The notes below the pieces were generated by a model, which was not told the DNA's origin, did not search any database, and was given only the letters and a program-made list of their open reading frames with translations. Positions 12,237 to 23,400 of a DNA stretch of 64,000 bases are shown one piece after another. Source of the stretch: Henricia sp. BOLD:AAB3569 (lineage: Eukaryota > Echinodermata > Asteroidea > Spinulosida > Echinasteridae); the NCBI GenBank assembly GCA_037783545.1, contig JBBELK010000003.1, forward strand, positions 4,278,001 through 4,342,000, given 5' to 3'. The position numbers were made by a program, and so were the translations under genes. Each line of letters begins with the position of its first letter. Position 1 is the first letter of the stretch.

Positions 12237-12841
12237 TAGACTGGTTCCCGCTCCACATATTCCACATACGACTGAATATGAGGACCGGCTACTGTCGTGT
12301 TTAAAATAGCACTTTAGGCATTACGTCATGCATTTATTTTTAGGAGCACACAACCGTTAATTTTCAAAGCGCGCTGCGCGCTATATATGGCATGAGTGTA
12401 CAACAATTTGAAAGGGGTTATTCCTTATTTGACCAATACAAATTTAATATATTAACCTTAAAATATTAAATATGCCCATGGATCTTAATTTACATGTAGG
12501 CTAGCATCAAAAAGAAAATTCAAACCTTGTCTGCATCACCCAGTGAGCTCCTACGGTTACCGTAACTATAGCCACTGCGTAGTTTTAAATCCGTGGCATC
12601 ACCATAAATACACACGCAGCGGCGCGTGTACGTGCACGCACGTCAATTCAAATTCTCGAAACCATGACGAATTGTACCCGACGATTAACGGTAACGTCCG
12701 GACGACCGGACGTGCATTCGGGTAACTTCGGGAACCTTCGGAAAAAGGAGGAATTCCTCCTGTTTCAAAATGGCGGAATTGGCGGCTGCCGGACCTTAAA
12801 TTCAGTCTAGTCAAAGAATTTTTGGTCCGGGTACCAGACTA
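12237..12841. mobile_element. TAGACTGG element, copy 2 (9-bp TSD)
   Basis: Begins TAGACTGGTTCCCG and ends CGGGTACCAGACTA. It is flanked by perfect 9-bp duplications ACACATAAT at 12228-12236 and 12842-12850. It is 605 bp long and has no transposase. The interior differs from the other copies. Confidence 0.85.
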
Positions 12842-12886
12842 ACACATAATGACCGTCTAGAGCCTAGACTAGCTAGAGCCACGATG

Positions 12887-13695
12887 TAGACTGGTTCCCT
12901 TGTCTACATATTTACTTCCCCTCCGTCGTATATGAGGACAGGTACACGCCGCCATGTTTGGCATAAATATCCAGGAATTCCTGGATGTTTATGCAAATTA
13001 AAAGGACTGTGTCACGGTTTGCGCAAGCGCCAAGCAGGCGCCCATAATACAGCGTGTTGCGCGCCTTCGTTCGTTTTGGCATCGCGCGCGCTACGCAATC
13101 AATGTCATGGGAAAATTACAGCGGCGGAAGCAGCGGTATTTTTGCATCGATAGCAGAAGATATGCCTGTAAAATAGCTGTCAGAACCAAATAAACATACT
13201 GGTTTCGGTGGAAATCAAGGTTGAACAAATAGCTCTATATCCAACCATGTCATTCATATCATTCGATGGGGTTTCTGTCATGTTTTGTCGAGTTTTTTTA
13301 TGCGATGAAAAACTTTTTTTGAACAACGGCCGCACTGTGATATTGATGTTTGGCGGCTTAAAAATACGGCAAACAGCGCCATTTCAAGTAAAAAGTAATG
13401 TATCAGTACAAACCTGGGCGTTGACGAGTACACCACTGCCAAAATTACTAAATAATTATAAGGGATGGCAAAGATTGAATATATGCAAAACCCAGGGACA
13501 AAATTAACGATTGCGAAATTCACTCGTTGTCGAGCAAACTCTAAAAATAGATCATGCATATATTTAATACAACGACCAATCACGCGTGGTAATAGTATAC
13601 TATACAACGGCCAATCACCCGTGGTTATTGCTCGGCGTGTGCCTGTCCTTGTATAGCGAGAGCAGCGTAGTGCACATGGACAGGGGACCAGTCTA
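12887..13695. mobile_element. TAGACTGG element, copy 3 (9-bp TSD)
   Basis: 809 bp, from TAGACTGGTTCCC to GGGGACCAGTCTA, between perfect GCCACGATG duplications at 12878-12886 and 13696-13704. The interior (13190-13620) is closely similar to copy 5 at 14167-14883, so the two are paralogous. A 147-codon minus frame at 13278-13721 has no recognisable domain and crosses the element border. Confidence 0.88.
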
Positions 13696-13776
13696 GCCAC
13701 GATGTTGCTCACTCTCGACAACTGTCGTCAATAGAGGGCGCTATTCATTTACTCTGCGATAGCTGTAGGGAGCAAT

Positions 13777-14149
13777 TAGACTGGTCCCCTGTCCTCATAT
13801 TTACTCCCCCTTCGTCGTATATGAGGACAGGTACACGCCGCCATGTTTGGCATAAATATCCAGGAATACCTAGAGGTTTATGCAAATTAACGGGGCTGTG
13901 TCACAGTTTGCGCAAGCGCCATGTGCGCTTAGAAGAAAGTAGTGCTGCTGCAATCTCGTCACACAACGCTTAACGAAATTGCACTACATTCTTCTAAGCG
14001 CGCTTGGCGCTTGCGCAAACTGTGACACAGCCCCGTTAATTTGCATAAACCTCCAGGTATTCCTGGATATTTATGCCAAACATGGCGGCGTGTACCTGTC
14101 CTCATATACGACGAAGGGGGAGTAAATATGAGGACAGGGGACCAGTCTA
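13777..14149. mobile_element. TAGACTGG element, copy 4: near-complete palindrome
   Basis: 373 bp, almost wholly two inverted arms of about 150 bp around a spacer of roughly 65 bp (about 13932-13995). The arms share the terminal sequence of copies 3 and 5. The flanking perfect 9-bp duplication GGGAGCAAT lies at 13768-13776 and 14150-14158. It is a deletion derivative reduced to its ends. Confidence 0.9.
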
Positions 14150-14166
14150 GGGAGCAATGTGGGCCG

Positions 14167-14883
14167 TAGACGAGGACAGGTACACGCCGCCATGTTTGGC
14201 ATAAATATCTAGGAATTCCTGGATGTTTATGCAAATGAGTAAAGGGCTGTCACGGTTTGCGCAAGCGTCAAGCAGACGCTCAGAAGATTTGGCATCGCGC
14301 GCGCTACGCGATTAATGTCTGAAAAATACTTGAACAGCGGCGGCGCAGCAAAAGATATGCCTGTAACTAGTCAGGACCAAATAAGCATACTGGTTTCGGT
14401 GGGAATCAAGGTTGAACAAATAGCTTTATCCAACCATGTCATTCATATCATTCGATGGGGTTTCTGCATCATGTTTTGTCAAGTTTTTTGATGGGATGAA
14501 AAACCTTTTTTGAACAACGGCCGCACACCTGGTGATATTGATGTTTGGCGGCTTAAAAATACGGCAAACAGCGCCATTTCAAGTAAAAAGTAATGTATCA
14601 GGACAAACCTGGGCGTTGACGAGTACACCACTGCCAAAATTACTAAAGAATTATAAGGGATGGCAAAGATTGAATAGGATATGCAAAACCCAGCGACAAA
14701 ATTAAAGATTGCGAAATTCACTCGCCGTTGAGCAAACTCTAAAAATAGATCATGCATATATTTAATACAACGACCAATCACGCGTGATTATACAACGGCC
14801 AATCACCCGTGGTTATTGCTCGGCGTGTGCCTGTCCTTGTATAGCGCGAGCAGCGTAGCGCACATGGATAGGGGACCAGTCTA
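14167..14883. mobile_element. TAGACTGG element, copy 5 (9-bp TSD, 5' internal deletion)
   Basis: Ends GGGGACCAGTCTA and starts TAGAC, then jumps directly to GAGGACAGGTACACG. About 40 bp present in copies 3 and 4 are missing from the left end. Perfect TGTGGGCCG duplications lie at 14158-14166 and 14884-14892. The left duplication shares its first base with the duplication of copy 4. Confidence 0.87.
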
Positions 14884-14892
14884 TGTGGGCCG

Positions 14893-15531
14893 TAGACGTC
14901 TTTGAAAAGGTCGATTTATTTCGCTCAAAGAGACTTTGCGCTCATTTTGCGGCGGATTACTTTTGTAGCCAAGTAACCAAAGTAACAATTTTTGATAAGA
15001 GTAGAAAGTTTTGCCCTGGCCGATTGTAAAAATATCTGACTAAACACATTTTGCCTGTTTTTCATATATTTCAAAACTTCTCGATAAGCTATCACTGCTT
15101 CGTTTGCCACTTCACTAATAATTATTTAAAACAATCAGTATACCAATGGAAAGAGCATTTCAAGGACTAAAATATAACGCATAGAACATAAAAAAACTGT
15201 TGTTCTATTCGGGAAAATATGAGATTTAGTTCAGTCGACTAGACGTTTTAATTACGCAGCTTATTCTCATAGTGTTACATTAAGGCTACAAATAGGCAAT
15301 TTTTCGGGGCACAACAAAGCTTTTTTGCCCCAAATCCATTTGTTCAGATACAACTGACTTGTTATAAGTCAAAAAACTGCAAACCAAAATCGGCCGAAAT
15401 GTCTGGGTCTTAAACCACTGTGGACTGTCTATTGGATATAAACGAAATAATACATACATCCATCAATTCTCTCATTGAGAGGAAAAAACAGAAATTTAAA
15501 ACCATTTTAAATGACTTATCAAGCCTCAGTA
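14893..15531. other. Intergenic, no feature seen
   Basis: AT-rich non-coding sequence with no gene or repeat that I can support. Confidence 0.55.
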
Positions 15532-15678
15532 TAGACCGTATTGAATAGCTGCCAACTTGTGGGGCACCTTTTGTTAGTTAAGCTGTTCAACAATGTAAGC
15601 ACAATATGTTCAACCATGCACGTCCTCAAGGAACAAAGAAACTGTCCCACAAGATGGCGGCTATTCGATAGTCGATAA
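15532..15678. mobile_element. TAGACCGTAT MITE, copy 1
   Basis: TAGACCGTATTGAATAGCTGCC on the left pairs with a worn GGCGGCTATTCGAT on the right. The interior (GGGGCACCTT, CGTCCTCAAGGAACAAAGAA) matches the better-preserved copy at 25433-25584. Confidence 0.65.
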
Positions 15679-16876
15679 GGCTGGATCCGAATTAGTGGCT
15701 TTGGCTATGCCGTTTCTAAGGACTGTCATTGTCAACCCACAGCAACAGCATAGCAACAGCCAAAGCCAGTGTGTATTTCATGGGCTTTGGGGGGGAAGGG
15801 GTAGTGGGGACGAGTGAAAATGTTTAGTTTGGTCATGCAACTAACTAATTAAACAGAAAGGTTCAATAATTAAAAGTTGTCAGCCACTGGATGTTCTACC
15901 TTTATTATGAGTGTTGTTATTGTTCCAGTTGTCACAGTGATAAATAAACATTTTAACACATTCCACCGACAGACGCTCATTACAAATATCAACATTGTTT
16001 AAAAACTAGTTGAATTTTAATAACTGAAGTCAATGGTCAAACAAAAGTAATTTTCTTGTCTGGCCAGCAAAAGGTCAAGGTCTTCTAAATAAGTTGCAAT
16101 TACATACATTTCAAAATCCTAGGTGAAACTTGGGAACATAAATTGTTTTCCCCACTTTTAATAATTTCTTTTAAGGACAGTAAAAAGGAACATGCAATAA
16201 ACAGCTAAGATACTTTTGGCCTTCTGAAAATATTGACCTTATGTGAGCAAATATGCTGAGCACTTTTCAGGAAAATATTAAAATATTTCTTTTAAATATT
16301 CCTTTCCAATTGTCAATGAAAATGTTAATTGAACAATGGCTGGCCAGTCAAGAGGGAAAGTGACAATTTAAGTCTTGTACTACAGGCAAGTTTCATGAGC
16401 ATTTGTTTTTCTTCAGTTTTCCAGGGAAAATACATCTACAGTATTCATTTATAATCACTTTACCGAAAAGGTTTGTATATACACTGTGTATATCCCCTTC
16501 GACACATGTGTACATTTTGTTTCTTGAAAGGCAGGGTTTCCCCTAAAGCGTTATAGAGTAGTGCTACCACTACCCAGGGGTAGAAATTCCCTCAAAAAAC
16601 TACCTGCGCCTTGCGCAAGTTGGCATTGGAATTAACTTGCGCTTACAAAAAACTTACTTGCATTAAGATGACAAGTTGTCAGAATCTTAAGAAACCGTAC
16701 TTTATGCCAACTTGCGGAGAGTGCAAGCTTGTGCTTTGGGTTACTTGCGTTTGTTCATTTTTACTTGCGTTGCGCAATCACTTCAATGGGAATTTCGAGC
16801 CCTGCTACCCTTTCAAAAATGGCCACCACTCTTTAGCAATCAGCCACTGCCCTTTCACATTCAGAGCTTTCCACAA
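15679..16876. other. Intergenic, no gene seen
   Basis: AT-rich non-coding sequence. A 93-codon plus frame at 16611-16892 has no recognisable domain. Confidence 0.55.
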
Positions 16877-17037
16877 TAGACTGCCGAAGTGAATCTCTTG
16901 TTGGTTGCCTAGGCAATTGGCTCTAAACTAAAAATCACTGAACCCTGTCCCTGTGCTTTGCAACGGTACTTTTTCCGACGGCCATAATAGTTTAGAGCCA
17001 ATTGCCATGGCAAACCGCGTCACACTTCGGCTGTCTA
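16877..17037. mobile_element. CCTAGGCAAT-family MITE, copy 3 (best preserved)
   Basis: Outer inverted repeats TAGACTGCCGAAGTG and CACTTCGGCTGTCTA enclose an inner pair (TTGCCTAGGCAATTGGCTCT and AGAGCCAATTGCCATGGCAA). It is about 161 bp and can fold into one long hairpin. Confidence 0.7.
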
Positions 17038-17287
17038 TATTCTTCGAGAATCACGCTTTCTGGGCTCTCAGACGTTAACATTGATACAAAACTCTCAAGA
17101 AATCGCAGTATTGGATGGCAAAAGTGAACAGACAACCTATGTCATCTCCAATATATTTTACCACTACGCTTTAACAATTTTCTGGGGGAAACACTGAAAG
17201 GGATTTTGTATCTGTCCAAATACCTGTGAGCGAAGGGGATACACCATAAAGTTTTGAGTTATTTACATGTATGTACATTGGATGTAT

Positions 17288-17439
17288 TTATTCCCAGCTT
17301 TCCCAATCATCCAAGTCCACATCATCGTCATCATTAGCAGTAACTTGCGTCTTGGTGTGAAGAGCCGCGGCTGCAAGATCTTCCTCAGTTACATCGATGT
17401 CATCAAAATCTCGCTCCCAATCGTCACTCAGACTCGACT
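17288..17439 (-). CDS. BSDC1: BSDC1 last exon, acidic C-terminus
   Basis: Acceptor TTTTGCCAG/AG. It encodes SLSDDWERDFDDIDVTEEDL and ends DDWESWE before the stop TAA at 17288-17290. Vertebrate BSDC1 ends with the same pattern: DWEKDFD, then MTEEE, then a terminal WEDWE. The stop overlaps an AATAAA (minus strand, 17287-17292). Confidence 0.9.
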
Positions 17440-20400
17440 CTGGCAAAACAAATCAAATGATTTACAGTTGAACATCAATACTAAGAGCACTGTTAATACA
17501 GCACCCCATTTAATAACCACAACAATTTTAGGTCCTAATTTTGTCTGTCATTGACCCCGTTCTCACTAAAGAAATAGCTCCGTTCGACAAAGATTAGTTA
17601 ATGAAACTTGCATTTCTCACTTAAAGGCAGAGGCTCGTCAATGCGCGCGAGGCCAAATAAAGCCACGAAATACGCAGCTCCATAGCAAAGGCATGGAGCT
17701 GCATATTTTGTGGCACGAATTTAGCCTCACGCGTGCACTGACGAGCCTGTGCTTTAAACGAAGATCGAATAAAGAGCGGTACCATTCACATTAGACAACC
17801 ACTAACGAAGATCGAATGAAGCTGTGGAACGAAGCGATTTCTCTACTGAGAAAGTGGTCATTGTGAGGGATGGGATTGGTTAATTCAGAAACTGGTTTGC
17901 AATTCTTTCCAGTGTCGGTTAACTGGTTAAATGTTCGGCTGACTCTAAGGATTGTTGCTGGTGTTTATACATGTTTAATGTACACAATACCCCCAGGCCC
18001 CCAAAATAATCATTGAACCTTTATCTGGTCAAAATTTTAGTACGACTCGATATGAATTTATTTCAGTTTCATGAAGTCATTACAAATCTTCTGAAAACCA
18101 TTGTAAATTCTTTAAAATTGGGTTTCATTTAAATGTTCGGCAAAACTGGTTTTTCAATCTTTTTCGGTTAAACGGTTAAACGTCCCATCCCTATATTGTT
18201 TTCATTCCTGATACACGATTCCTGCTATACCAAGGTAATGTGCAAAGTCTCGAAGACCTCATATTAACAAGTTTTGACTGTATTTTCAAGAAAAGCATTC
18301 TTTTTTACATCGTAATCTCTCAAAGTTCTAGAGCTAATTTTGATTCTGATTCATCTGATGTGCAATAAACACGCACCTTTGTTACTTGCATCCGATCCAG
18401 ACGGCGAAATCTTCTTATCAACGGATGCATCAGATGAGATCTCTTCAGGAGGAGCGGGTACTTGTACTGTCAGCCTGTTTGCATCCTTGTCATTTTGACA
18501 CGAGGAATGACTCAGACCCTCATTGTTCTCATCTTGGTCTTTAGATGTGACATTATCAGTTTCTTGACCGTCAGAGTGACTCATCTGAACAACACTTTCT
18601 CTAGTTTTGTCTAAACTCAATCTGACATTTGTAGATGTTGAATCCGTGTTGCTAGCCTCTTGTTTACAGTGGTCTACTGCACCTATCGGACTGAGCTCTG
18701 TACAGGCATCTTCTCCAGTTGTTCCTTGTTTCATGAGGCCAGAATGTTCCCTCTGATCTTCACACACTTGTTCTGTTGTTGTCATTTCTATTCCCAGCTC
18801 ACCCCTGTCATCCACCAGTCTACATTCCTTAGTCTGTTTCTCATCAGTCCTATTAACACTGCTGCTTGGATCCTGTATCCCGTCTTCATCTAGTACAGAG
18901 ATCAAGTCACTGCTGCCTTCTGTATGCACTGGGACAGACACATCATCTAGTACAGAGATCAAGTCACTGCTGCCTTCTGTATGCACTGGGACAGGCACAT
19001 CATCTAGTACAGAGATCAAGTCACTGCTGCCTTCTGTATGCACTGGGACAGACACATCATCTAGAAGATCAAAGTTTAGAAACCATTAATCATAATGGAT
19101 TTTAAGTTCACACTCTGGTTCCTTGTTCCTCTAAAGCGGGCCTCCCACTGTGAGATTTGTTTCATGATTGAGTACGATTTGGTGAGATTACCAGATACTG
19201 TCCATACACAATTGTACCAAATCGTACATAATCGTTATAAATTCGTGGCAAAAATCGCACAGTGGGAGGCCCACTTTACACCAGGGAAGTAATGGCACTG
19301 GGTAAAACCACTGGCCCTTTCCCCCTCAAGCATCTCATTAGGGTCGACAATGTTGTTGTTGATATCGTCCCCATTACTTGATGCTTCAAGTACGTTTGCT
19401 GCACTCTTGTCTTTGCACTGATACGTTGGTGTAAGCCTCATGGTATATTGGTCTTGAGAGTCCTAGTAGCTCAGCTATGGACACGGCCAGAGACCGGGGA
19501 AACCCCTAACTCTTCACGAAAGAATGCCCTGGGATCTTTTAAGTGCCTTACACAACACACTGGACCAACGGCTTTACATCCCTTCCGAAGGGCACAGGTA
19601 CCCCAGCCAGGTATCGAACCTGCAAACCCCAAGTTTTCACCCAAGTATTGCAAGTCAGTGACCTAAACCGCTCGGCCACGGTACCCCACTCTCTTCACTG
19701 TCAACATCTTTTACATTTACTTGTGCACACAATATTTGCAAGGACAAAAGTTCAATTAGTGCTCTTTTCTCAAGAATAGATGGCATAATAATTTACTTTA
19801 TCACAGGTCTAGCAATGTTCGTGTTCACTTTTTCCCATGCATGATGTGCACGCACGCACGCATCGAATGTTGCTCTCGACGCCGCCTGCATTGTAAAATG
19901 CCTGAATTAGAATTCTCACCTTCCTCATCATCCCACAGAAGCTCCTCCTCATCAAACGTCTGAGATGACGTCATTTCAGCACGTTCCTTAAGCGCTGCTC
20001 GCCGGGCCTCATCTTGGTTTAACTGGTGAACTTTGTAGAAATAACGTCCCCAAAAGTCGGCGTTAGATACACTTGCAGGGACCTGCAAAATGCATAACAG
20101 GCCAATCGTATCATTTGCAAGCACCCAAAGTTTTATTTCAAAGGTTGATAGCAATGGTAACAAACATGGTACTTTCTGTAAGAAATTAACAACTGAAGAT
20201 TTTTAAAAATGTGTTCACACACAAGCATGGATTTTAAAGGTTTCCTGAAGCATTGCTGTATCTATGTAGCTGAAATTTCTGCAGGCTAGTTTACCAACAT
20301 TCTTCTTTAGATATATTATGTCCTTATTTCGGGAATCTGTAAACAAGTTTCATTTTGTACATGTAAATGATACATTGGGTCCTTAGGGTTCATTCACAAT

Positions 20401-23400
20401 GAGCCTTTTCGCACATAATGTTGACGCACGTCGCTTTGGGGTTGATTTAACAAAAATAATTTTCTACGCGCCGTAACAACTGATGAACCCTTCGCACAGT
20501 TACGACTACCAAATAGGTCATCGCAACTTTAACAAGTATAAAGATTGTATAACGTTGCGTAGCGGTGCTGCCAACATACTGCGACGTGTACCCGTCGCAA
20601 GTGTTTTGTGAAATGCAACTCTAAAATCCGTCGTAAACCTACGAAGGGTTTGGCGAGTTGGATTTGATGGCTTGTCACGACCACACGGTCGCGACAAACC
20701 AGGCTGGTCGCGACCACGCGGCCAACCTCGAAATACATGGGTGCGACAGTTCGAGACTTACCACGCAATGTCTGCGCAAGATGAAATATCGCAACTGACC
20801 GGTCGGTCTGGGTGGCTTAACGTCCCTCAGCTGGATACAGAACATCATGATGGATTTGAGCACTTACGACGCGTCAATAGTATTTGTGAAATAGACCCCT
20901 GGTGGGAATTTGGAATGAAAGGACTCACTGAAAACCACAGAATCGACTTCGGCGGAGAGCGTTTTGTGATCTTCAGCGTGTCATTTCACGCCAAATTTAT
21001 GCGCGAGAAAGTTCAGTGTGAATTCACCCTTAACCACTTCGCGACGGCTTGGCATTTTCCAATTTATTCCCCTGGAGCGGGAGACTGCACTAGCAGTTTT
21101 GGTTATGCAGTATACATGTATGTCTCTGGGTCTGGAGACTTGATGACTAGTTTTTATTTCAAGTCGTAAATCAATCAGTCCAGTCACAAGTCATTTTCTC
21201 CAGAGTCAAGTCACAGGTCAAAAACCCAAAACTGACTTGACCCCAAGCCAACAAGATGAGAGACCAGCTCTGCCCTGGTACTGACCCATGGGCTAATTCT
21301 GTATAACCGCCCCCAAGACACTCACACTTAGAACTGCATATGCAGTTCCGTCGTGAAGTGGTTAAACGTACACACATCTTACCAGTTTTGTATATATAGC
21401 CCTGACATCTGTGTTAGCTACCAGTAACTCCGAGATGTCTCCTTTATACTTGTCCGTATCGAATGACTGCAGCCAGTCCTCATACACATTGGCAGGGCAG
21501 TCAGGATCAGTGGTGTATGTACTAAGATCGATCTGCATGGAGTGTAGACGTGCCTGTGGTCAAGAGAAACAAAATCCAGTCTCAGCTTGAATACTCGACA
21601 TCTCTAGCTGGGATCTCAATGTTGGGAAGCCAACTGAATTATAATATTGTGTCTTCCTTCTAAATACAATGGATTTGAAAGTACAATCTAGAATGTAAAA
21701 TCTAAACCAGGAGGTACTGGTAAAGGAATTTGGAGACAACCACTAGGGGGGGGCGAGTCCTGTCGTTTTTAGACTTATTTCAAGTCTGACTTTGTGTACA
21801 ATGTACCAGTTATGCACACGGTACACGATCTCAGACTTGAGTTACAATGGTCAACTCCATTATGCAGTATTTATTAAGGAATGTCTCAAAATCAACCTTA
21901 TTGAGCTATCACTTAAAAAGCATCGATTGTGCTTTGACAAACGCAGGGCTAAAAACGTGGGCAATTAAGCAGGAGTCTGCTGAAAGTAGCTCCCATGGAG
22001 GTCTTAGTGGAAGCTCTGTGAGAGATTTTTGCAGTACACAAGAGCAGGGGAGGTTTCACAAAGCGCTAAGACACGTCTTAAGAAGGGTCACTCTTCTTAT
22101 CTTGGAAAGTTGGTATGAGAATTAGGACGCATTGAACTCATCTTAACTTTTATATCACCCCAGGTTATGTAAAACACCAGCTGTGAGCTTTGTATTTCTA
22201 TGAATGAGGCGGGAGTTAATTTTTGAGTTGTTGAGTGCTAATTGTCAATTTTGAGCCTTGTATATGTTGTGCATTAACGATAAATCAGCAACCTGAACAA
22301 ACCTTTGCTCTATCAAAGATGTGCTGGCTGCTTCTAGATGAAACACCACAAGATTCTTCCTCATTGACCGAGTCTTTGGGAGCAAGGCTTTCTGATAGAC
22401 CACTCAGTAAATTGGAGAATCCTTGCTTGACACGGCTAGTGGTTGATGATGCAGGTAGCTCTGTCTACAAGATAACCAAACAGATCAAAAGACTACCTAA
22501 ATACATGTACTGTACATACTTCACAAATTAGTTTAAAGGCCAAATATATGTATATCATTTGAAAGACTTTACTGATTCCTGGAATAAGAGCATAATATAT
22601 CTTTAAAACCTTTAAAACGTATGCATGGTTTTAGTGTCAAGTCAATGATAAAACAAATGTATGAGCACACACTTTTTCTTTCAAAAACCACCTTCAGTCG
22701 TTAACTTCTCACAGAAAGTATTATCTAGGAATGAAATAAATTCATGTGGTGTTTGTAACCACTGCAGGGCTCGACATTAACGGTTGTCCGACTGTCCGGG
22801 ACAGGTAAAATTTCCAAAACATGCCAGTCGGACAGGTAAAAACACTGCCGTGCCTGTCCGGGACCGATGGACAGGTGAAAATATACTAAATACATGTAAA
22901 AGCCCACCTTCCTCGTTTCTTGGCTGTAAATCGATCCTTACCTGCATTTCGTGCAGTTTGAATATACCACAAAATGTTTTTCAGGTTCATCAATCGTACG
23001 GCTGCATAGCCGGCATGCAACGAACAACAATCTGCAGCGTGTGCATGCATCACCATTTTTCACATACGTTTACTAAATGTATGTACTTCGTTTAGCGGAT
23101 TTTTGACCCTCGAAAGGGGGATCGTATACCTTGTTTGAGGGCTATCAGCACTGGGACCAGTTCATTTGCATGTGTGTTCATATTGACAAAGTACCAGCGA
23201 TCAGTTCTTCGGATATTCTTTGTGCATGACGGCTTCAGTTTCGTTTTGGTTTCGTCTTTTTGCTACTGCGTATTTCTGGTTCAAACACAACCTTAAAATT
23301 CCACGTTATAACAAATCAGATGCATTCTTTTGTGGAGTTTTATTTCATTTCTGTACAATACCTCCTCGGACAGGTAAAACATTTTGTCGGACAGGTAAAA

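Noticed and set aside
13278-13721. 147-codon minus frame as a transposase
   Set aside because: No DDE, zinc-finger or MULE motif is visible, and the frame runs across the element border.
17287-17292. AATAAA overlapping the BSDC1 stop as the working polyadenylation signal
   Set aside because: It would leave almost no 3' UTR. It probably arises by chance from GAA-TAA followed by ATAC.
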